From Bifidobacteriaceae bacterium (GTDB lineage: Bacteria; Actinomycetota; Actinomycetes; Actinomycetales; WQXJ01), in contig JAISCU010000116.1 in the NCBI GenBank assembly GCA_031265345.1, forward strand, positions 1-9,717: a stretch of DNA of 9,717 bases. Direction: 5' to 3'. Of this stretch, positions 5,350 through 9,717 are shown piece by piece. The position numbers and the translations under genes are program-made. Below the pieces are notes generated by a model, which worked only from the letters and a program-made list of their open reading frames with translations, did not search any database and was not told the DNA's origin. Position 1 is the stretch's first letter. Every line of letters starts with the position of its first letter.

Positions 5350-6471
5350 TCACGGCCAGGGCGGGACGAACCCGAAGGGGACGGCCTGGTCGCCCAGATG
5401 GATCTCCATCCGCTCCGCCGTGGGGGCCTCGGGCCGGTTGGCGACCGGGCGGTCCAGGTAGAACCAGCAGGTCGAAGCAATGTCGTCGTGCAACGGCAGG
5501 TAGCGCCAATCAGAGCGCCAACCGAGCGCTTGGATGTCGACCTTGGGCAGACCGGTGGCGAACCGGATCGGGTCTTGGATGTGCCAGCGGTACAGCCCGA
5601 ACCGCTGCTGGGACAGGTAGAGGCCATCGGGCCGGATCACCTGCGGCATGCCTGAATAGGGCGTCGAATACTCGGTGTATCCATGGCCGGGCACGTCGAA
5701 GTTCCAAGCGCCGCCGAAGTAGTCCTCCGTGCCAGTTCCGCAAATCGTTGGATAGTCCGTGTCACCGTCCAGGTAGAACTTGATCTCACCCTCACCCCAC
5801 CAGCCGTTCGAGTTGACGCCCCAGGCCATGTAAGTGCCGACGTACTGGCCCTGGCCCTCCACCCCGGACACGATGGTGTGCGGCACCTTGTCCTCCAAGG
5901 GGTTCGACCGGCGCCATTGGGCGTGGAGGTACGCGTCGGAGTCGTACTCGCCGCCGAGTTCGTAAGTGATCTGGTAGTAGACCCTGACGCGGGCCGTGGA
6001 CGTGTTCTCGACGGTCAGACGGGCGGACCGGCGGAACGGCATCGGCCAATAGCTGTTGAAGCCGCCGCTCGGGTTCGCCGCCATGGGCAGCGAGCTGACC
6101 TGCGCGAACACGCCCCAGCCGTTGCAGAAGAAGTCGCCGTACGGGACCTCGACGGCGGGCTCGCCGGCCCCGTCCCAATAGGCCCGCAGGACCAGCGCGC
6201 GCCAGGCGTCCGCCTGCGTGGTGGCCCAAATGTGGGTGATCTTGCCAGGGCCGTCGATGCTCGCCAGTTCGAAGGTCTCGCCTGGCTCGATGTCGACGCT
6301 GGGAGAGATCTTCCAGCCCGGCCCCAGGTCGCGGGCGCAACTGGCGCCGGTGCCCTCGGTGGCCCTTCCCCCGCCTCCGAGGCTGCCGTCGAAGTTCTCG
6401 GGCGAGATGGACCTGGTCCGGGTGTTGCTCAGGCGCGCTATAGAGCCCAAGCCGGGTGTGAATGGCGACAT
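5350..6471 (-). CDS. GH172 (DUF2961) family glycoside hydrolase
   Basis: 373 residues covering essentially the whole family domain, with no signal peptide, so it should act inside the cell on imported oligosaccharides or glycosides. Hallmarks are the N-terminal FDGSLGGGGRATEGTGA (27-43), GPGKITHIWAT (74-84), VPYGDFFCNGWG (109-120), NGWWGEGEIKFYLDGD (222-237) and PTICGTGTEDYFGGAW (241-256). Glutamates in GEGE (E227/E229) and GTED (E249) lie in the two motifs that carry the catalytic pair in characterised members. Known activities in the family are alpha-D-fructofuranosidase/difructose-dianhydride synthase and D-arabinofuranosidase, including mycobacterial D-arabinan degradation. The ATG follows AAGGGGG with a 9-nt gap. 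A LacI-type operator lies over its predicted transcription start. It is divergent from the isomerase, indicating one sugar pathway. The exact substrate is not decided by sequence. Confidence 0.88.
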   Translation of the reverse strand: MSPFTPGLGSIARLSNTRTRSISPENFDGSLGGGGRATEGTGASCARDLGPGWKISPSVDIEPGETFELASIDGPGKITHIWATTQADAWRALVLRAYWDGAGEPAVEVPYGDFFCNGWGVFAQVSSLPMAANPSGGFNSYWPMPFRRSARLTVENTSTARVRVYYQITYELGGEYDSDAYLHAQWRRSNPLEDKVPHTIVSGVEGQGQYVGTYMAWGVNSNGWWGEGEIKFYLDGDTDYPTICGTGTEDYFGGAWNFDVPGHGYTEYSTPYSGMPQVIRPDGLYLSQQRFGLYRWHIQDPIRFATGLPKVDIQALGWRSDWRYLPLHDDIASTCWFYLDRPVANRPEAPTAERMEIHLGDQAVPFGFVPPWP

Positions 6472-6511
6472 CTCAGGCGTCCCCCTTCGGATCGCTGCGT
6501 GCCCCGCTCTG

Positions 6512-6527
6512 CGGGAATCGATTACAG
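6512..6527. promoter_or_regulatory. LacI-type operator 1 (GH172 promoter)
   Basis: Palindromic core GGAATCGATTAC at 6514-6525, centred on CpG as in LacI-family operators. It lies just downstream of the predicted -10 of the hydrolase gene, so a bound repressor would block initiation. The same core, G-N-AATCGATT-N-C, recurs before the isomerase and the repressor gene. Confidence 0.8.
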
Positions 6528-6528
6528 A

Positions 6529-6557
6529 AAACTAGCCGAGCTCCCGCCCAGAGTCAA
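6529..6557 (-). promoter_or_regulatory. Predicted promoter of the GH172 gene
   Basis: On the minus strand TTGACT (6557-6552) is followed after 17 bp by TAGTTT (6534-6529). The -35 is strong and the -10 is weak. The start would fall near 6522, inside operator 1. Confidence 0.5.
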
Positions 6558-6593
6558 GGACCCTCGCAGACCACAAGCAAGGTCGATGACCCC

Positions 6594-6622
6594 TTGGGCG
6601 AGTAATCGATTTCTGTTATGGT
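6594..6622 (+). promoter_or_regulatory. Predicted promoter of the isomerase gene
   Basis: TTGGGC (6594-6599), 17 bp, TATGGT (6617-6622). Operator 2 fills the spacer, so repressor and RNA polymerase could not bind together. The predicted leader is about 35 nt and ends in a strong AAGGAGG (6649-6655), 7 nt before the ATG. Confidence 0.55.
6600..6615. promoter_or_regulatory. LacI-type operator 2 (isomerase promoter)
   Basis: Core GTAATCGATTTC at 6602-6613, the same palindrome as operator 1 and lying 88 bp from it, centre to centre. It sits between the -35 and -10 boxes of the isomerase promoter. The spacing of the two operators would allow one repressor to control both directions, possibly with looping. 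Confidence 0.8.
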
Positions 6623-6662
6623 TGTCTGACCAACTCAGTGGGCCTTTCAAGGAGGAAACCCA

Positions 6663-8306
6663 ATGACCACCTACGCCATGCCAGTCGCAGTGCCAGCGCC
6701 CGCGGCGGCGCCCAACACGGCCTACCTGGTAGCCAGCGGGGATCTGCGCGAGCCGGCCAACGCCGCCGGTTGGCCCACGCAGCTGGAGTTGGAGCAGGGC
6801 GTCACGCGGGTGCTCGAGTCGCTGGGCTGGCGGGTGGTCCGCGCGAATCCCGTGGACCCTCGCACGGGCCACGGTTTCATCTCCAGCCAGCGCATGGGCC
6901 TGGAGGTGTTCAAGCGCATCCCGCCGGACGTTCCGTTGATCGTGGCCGTGGCGGTGTGGCAGTACTCCCACCATGTGCTGCCAGGCTTGCGAACGCACAA
7001 AGGTCCCATCTTGACAGTCGCCAATTTCGCCGGTTTCTGGCCCGGCCTGGTGGGCCTGCTGGGCCTGAACGCGGGCCTGGCCAAGATGGGCAAACCGTAC
7101 TCTACCATCTGGTCGGTCGACTTCACCGACCAATGGTTCCGCGACGGCCTGGCGGAATGGACCCAGACCGGACACATCAGCCATGACCAATCGCATGTCC
7201 GCGCGCTGCCGGAACTGCCGGACACCCCCGAAGTCGAACTGGGCCGGGCGCTCGGGAACCAATTGCTGGCCGAGAAGGCGATCATCGGAGTGTTCGACGA
7301 ATGCTGCATGGGCATGTTCAACGCCATTTTCGATGACGCGGTGCTCAACCCCCTGGGCATCTACAAGGAGCGGCTGTCGCAGTCCGCCCTGTACGCGGAG
7401 ATGCTGCGAGTGCCTGAGGCAGAAGCCCAGGACGCCTATCAATGGCTCATCGACCGGGGAATGACCTTCCGCTACGGCGCCGAGCCCGCCGACCCCGCCA
7501 CCGAATTGACCCCGGACCAGGTGCTCACGCAGATGAAGATGTACATCGCTGCGCTCCGCATCGCCGACGATTTCGGCCTGGACGCGGTCGGCATCCAATA
7601 CCAGCAGGGCCTGAAGGACCTGGTCCCGGCCTCGGACCTGGCAGAAGGCATGTTGAACTCGACCGACCGGCCACCAGTCAGGTCCCGCGACGGTTCGCGC
7701 GAACTGCACGCAGGCCGGGCGTTCCCGCATTTCAACGAGGCCGACGAAGGCGTGGCGGTGGACGCCCTGGCGACCGACCGCATCTGGCGCGCCATGGGCC
7801 TGGTGCCGGACAACACCTTGCACGATGTCCGCTGGGGCGAGGAGTTCGAGGGCAAGTTTGTCTGGGTCTACGAGATCTCCGGATCGGTCCCCGCCTCGCA
7901 CCTGGGTGGCTGGGACAAAGCCGAGGGCTGGCGCCAGGGCCACATCTTCTTCCCCGCTGGCGGGGCGACCCTGAACGGCGTGTCCAAGCCCGGCGAGGTG
8001 GTTCTGTCCCGCGTCTTCATCGCGGACGGCCAGGTCCAGGCTGACCTGTTCCGAGGCGAGGTCGTGGAACTGCCGGCCGACGAGACAGCGCGCCGCAAGG
8101 CGGCCACCAACCCGGAATGGCCCATCGCCCACGTGGTGCTGCGCGGCATCACCCGCGACCAGTTCATGGCCCGCCACAAGGCCAACCATGTCCAATTGGC
8201 CTACGCGCCCGATGCCGCGACCGCGGACAAGGCCCTGGTGGCCAAAGCCGCCATGTTCGACCGGATCGGCATCAAGGTCAACCTGACGGGCCAAGTCGAC
8301 CTGTGA
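6663..8306 (+). CDS. L-fucose/D-arabinose isomerase-type enzyme
   Basis: 547 residues, slightly shorter than the ~590-residue E. coli L-fucose isomerase. These Mn2+-dependent enzymes turn aldoses into ketoses (L-fucose to L-fuculose; the E. coli enzyme also takes D-arabinose to D-ribulose). Family-typical blocks are GVFDECCMGMFNAIFDD (209-225), LGIYKERLSQSALYAEM (231-247), DAVGIQYQQGLKDLVPASD (307-325), TLHDVRWGEEF (385-395), ASHLGGWD (411-418) and the C-terminal RDQFMARHKANHVQLAY (498-514). The Glu/Asp in the central blocks and the His near the end are the likely metal ligands. An Ala/Pro-rich start (5-17) precedes the first strand. The protein is cytoplasmic. The ATG has an excellent ribosome binding site. 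It shares its operator with the GH172 hydrolase, so it probably processes the sugar that enzyme releases. The true substrate (D-arabinose, L-fucose or a related sugar) is not fixed by sequence. Confidence 0.85.
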   Translation: MTTYAMPVAVPAPAAAPNTAYLVASGDLREPANAAGWPTQLELEQGVTRVLESLGWRVVRANPVDPRTGHGFISSQRMGLEVFKRIPPDVPLIVAVAVWQYSHHVLPGLRTHKGPILTVANFAGFWPGLVGLLGLNAGLAKMGKPYSTIWSVDFTDQWFRDGLAEWTQTGHISHDQSHVRALPELPDTPEVELGRALGNQLLAEKAIIGVFDECCMGMFNAIFDDAVLNPLGIYKERLSQSALYAEMLRVPEAEAQDAYQWLIDRGMTFRYGAEPADPATELTPDQVLTQMKMYIAALRIADDFGLDAVGIQYQQGLKDLVPASDLAEGMLNSTDRPPVRSRDGSRELHAGRAFPHFNEADEGVAVDALATDRIWRAMGLVPDNTLHDVRWGEEFEGKFVWVYEISGSVPASHLGGWDKAEGWRQGHIFFPAGGATLNGVSKPGEVVLSRVFIADGQVQADLFRGEVVELPADETARRKAATNPEWPIAHVVLRGITRDQFMARHKANHVQLAYAPDAATADKALVAKAAMFDRIGIKVNLTGQVDL

Positions 8307-8337
8307 CCCCGGGTGCCGTCTGACCCCGGTGGCCGTC
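8304..8337 (+). repeat. Tandem 17-bp repeat starting at the isomerase stop
   Basis: TGACCCCGGGTGCCGTC (8304-8320) and TGACCCCGGTGGCCGTC (8321-8337) match at 15 of 17 positions. The first copy begins with the isomerase TGA, so a second TGA follows 17 bp later in another frame. A small GTCGT-CCC-ACGAC hairpin (8335-8347) touches the end of the second copy. Confidence 0.6.
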
Positions 8338-8532
8338 GTCCCACGACCCGGAACACGCCGGAGCCGCGGCCAGAACGCTTTGTGGTCCCACGACCCAGGT
8401 GTCTGCGCCCCGCACCGCGGACGCCCTGGCCTCGCGGCCCTTGCGCCGCAACCCTGCGCCCGAGCGAGGCGGGGACGCGGGTGCGGCCCTGACCCGGGCG
8501 GCGGCATCGTGCAACCGAAGGCCGAACGGCGG
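8338..8532. other. Gap between the convergent isomerase and LacI genes
   Basis: No gene is supported here. GTCCCACGACCC occurs twice (8338-8349 and 8385-8396). No U-tract terminator is visible on either strand, although both genes end into this stretch. Confidence 0.4.
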
Positions 8533-9486
8533 TTAGCCCACGCCGAAGACCACCTTGCGCGGCGGCAAATCCAGGCCGTCGATCCGTTCCACCAGCATCT
8601 TCGCCGCCGTGACGCCCATACCGCGGGGATTGAGCGGCACAATCACGACGTTCTCCAACGGCGCGGTGGCGAAAGGCAGGTCGCCGATCACCGCCACCCC
8701 GAGCTTGCCCTGCACGTTCCTCTGGGCCACCGCCCGCAAAACGCCCACTGCGGACAGATTGTTGGTCGCGAGCACCGCTTGGGGAGGCTGCGGCAGCTCC
8801 AGCAGTTCGTCCACGGCCACCAGCCCGCCGTCGACCCGGAAGGAACGCCGGAGCAGGTAGTCGTTCGGCGCGTCGAGCCCCGCGGCGGTCATGGCGTCGC
8901 GCCAGCCTTTGGCCCGCTCCACGGCCGTCGAGACCTTGGTCGGCCCGGTGACGCAGGCGATCAGGCGATAGCCCTGGTCGATCAGCAGCTGGGTGGCCTT
9001 CCGCCCGAGCGACCGGTTGTCGAAGGCGACCTGGTCGACCGGCTGGCGGACCTCGCGGTCCAGCACCACCAGCGCCCGGCCCCGCTCCAGCAGGCCTTCG
9101 AGGCGCGGCTTGGATCCCGTGGGGGCGATGATCACTCCGGCCATATTCTCCGATTCGGCCACGCCGAGGTAGCGGCGCTCCTTCTCCGGCAGCTCGTCCG
9201 AGTTGCACAGCACCACCGAGTAACCAGCTTGGGCGGCCACGTCCTCCACGCCTCGCGCCACGGAGGTGAAGAACGGGTTCTCCACGTCCGGCAGGATCAA
9301 TGCCACCACGGCGGAGTGGCGCCGCCGCAGCGAGCGGGCGGTGCGGTCGGGGCTGTACTCCAGGTCCTCGACGGCGCGCTGGACGGCCTCGGTCAGGTCC
9401 TGGCGCACGGCCTTGCCGTTCAGCACGCGCGACACGGTGGCCGTGGAGACTCCGGCCCTTTGGGCCACGTCGACCATGCGCGGCAT
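8533..9486 (-). CDS. LacI-family transcriptional repressor of the sugar module
   Basis: 317 residues, slightly short for the family (usually 330-350). The N-terminal helix-turn-helix is VDVAQRAGVSTATVSRVLNG (5-24), followed by the hinge helix region SPDRTARSLRRRHS (45-58). A periplasmic-binding-protein-like effector domain follows from about residue 60 (VALILPDVENPFF, then GVIIAPTGS, LVVLDRE and RLIACVTGP) with its usual sugar-binding cleft architecture. The ATG follows AAGGAGG (9499-9493) with a 6-nt gap. It is convergent with the isomerase gene. One copy of the AATCGATT palindrome lies before this gene and one before each of the two enzyme genes, so it most likely represses all three and itself, releasing DNA when a sugar inducer binds. 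Confidence 0.93.
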   Translation of the reverse strand: MPRMVDVAQRAGVSTATVSRVLNGKAVRQDLTEAVQRAVEDLEYSPDRTARSLRRRHSAVVALILPDVENPFFTSVARGVEDVAAQAGYSVVLCNSDELPEKERRYLGVAESENMAGVIIAPTGSKPRLEGLLERGRALVVLDREVRQPVDQVAFDNRSLGRKATQLLIDQGYRLIACVTGPTKVSTAVERAKGWRDAMTAAGLDAPNDYLLRRSFRVDGGLVAVDELLELPQPPQAVLATNNLSAVGVLRAVAQRNVQGKLGVAVIGDLPFATAPLENVVIVPLNPRGMGVTAAKMLVERIDGLDLPPRKVVFGVG

Positions 9487-9533
9487 GGGTCGCCTCCTTA
9501 CGCTGGTATGTCTTCGCCATCCAGTCTGGCAGC

Positions 9534-9549
9534 GTGAAATCGATTACAC
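9534..9549. promoter_or_regulatory. LacI-type operator 3 (autoregulatory site)
   Basis: GTGAAATCGATTACAC is an almost perfect 16-bp palindrome: only one symmetric position (A against A) breaks it. It is the most symmetrical of the three sites and probably the tightest. It lies 48 bp before the repressor ATG. Confidence 0.8.
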
Positions 9550-9573
9550 AAGTTTGAGCGAGCGGCGCGTCAA
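9543..9573 (-). promoter_or_regulatory. Candidate promoter of the repressor gene
   Basis: On the minus strand TTGACG (9573-9568) is followed by TGTAAT (9548-9543). The spacing of 19 bp is longer than ideal. The -10-like box overlaps operator 3, which fits autorepression. Confidence 0.4.
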
Positions 9574-9717
9574 CTCGCGTGCCGCCGGGCGAGGCGACCG
9601 CCCCAGCGCGTGCGTGCCACTGGTCCGGACAATGCGGTAGACGATGCCGCTCGGCCGGGCCGCCGCCGGGGCTCGGCTCCCGGTCGTTCAAGCTGGTGCG
9701 GGGCTGAGTGGCCGGGT
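9574..9717. other. Upstream flank, no feature seen
   Basis: GC-rich sequence to the window edge. I see no start with a ribosome binding site, no RNA gene and no clear repeat. Long open frames crossing it on the minus strand are shadows of the repressor gene. Confidence 0.4.

Noticed and set aside
4326..5627. 433-codon minus-strand open frame spanning marC, vapC, vapB and the hydrolase end
   Set aside because: It crosses four better-supported genes in a different frame and shows no family resemblance.
6522..8642. 706-codon open frame on the minus strand opposite the isomerase gene
   Set aside because: It is antisense to a gene with clear family motifs and a strong ribosome binding site. Its translation is low-complexity with no recognisable domain, as expected in GC-rich DNA.
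4645..9670. Possible long-range repeat: both gaps contain GACGATGCCG followed by G/C-rich sequence
   Set aside because: Similarity beyond about 10 bases is poor and explained by base composition.
8201..9691. 496-codon open frame on the minus strand overlapping the LacI gene in another frame
   Set aside because: Its product is Arg/Gly/Pro-rich with no domain. The overlapping LacI frame has a complete helix-turn-helix, effector domain and ribosome binding site.
1..9717. CRISPR array, tRNA, rRNA, insertion sequence or phage gene
   Set aside because: No regularly spaced repeats, cloverleaf-like sequence, transposase or phage motif was seen on either strand.

Overview
The window is uniformly GC-rich, with strong G/C third-position bias, AAGGAGG-type ribosome binding sites and GTG starts. 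The protein families (OmpR/HAMP two-component system, VapBC, LacI-regulated sugar genes) fit an actinobacterium (Actinomycetota). I cannot name the genus. There is no rRNA, tRNA, transposase, phage gene or CRISPR array. The layout looks like ordinary chromosome with a few decayed or acquired pieces.

Left part (1-2517): the N-terminus of a secreted protein runs leftward off the edge. It is divergent from a two-component system. The response regulator reading frame (332-1069) is interrupted by an in-frame amber codon right after the Lys-Pro-Phe-Asp of the receiver domain. The histidine kinase that overlaps it by ATGA is full length. The divergent intergenic region carries two overlapping, mutually exclusive inverted repeats.

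Middle (2518-5346): a class II Fic AMP-transferase-type protein has a C-terminal winged helix and an AT-rich palindrome on its predicted -10 box. It is followed by a MarC-family membrane protein. On the opposite strand lies a VapC PIN toxin with an overlapping, N-terminally missing VapB antitoxin. The antitoxin keeps only a toxin-binding-type tail and sits 24 nt behind a glycoside hydrolase gene.

Right part (5350-9717): a compact sugar-utilisation module. A GH172 (DUF2961) family glycoside hydrolase and an L-fucose/D-arabinose isomerase-type enzyme are divergently transcribed. A LacI-family repressor lies convergent to the isomerase. All three genes have one copy of the same palindrome, G-N-AATCGATT-N-C, at the promoter, and I found this core nowhere else in the window. 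This is a self-contained, autoregulated regulon. Known GH172 activities (D-arabinofuranosidase, D-fructofuranosidase) together with an isomerase family that can act on D-arabinose suggest D-arabinan or D-arabinose-glycoside use, but the substrate is inferred and not shown. No transporter or sugar kinase is in the window.
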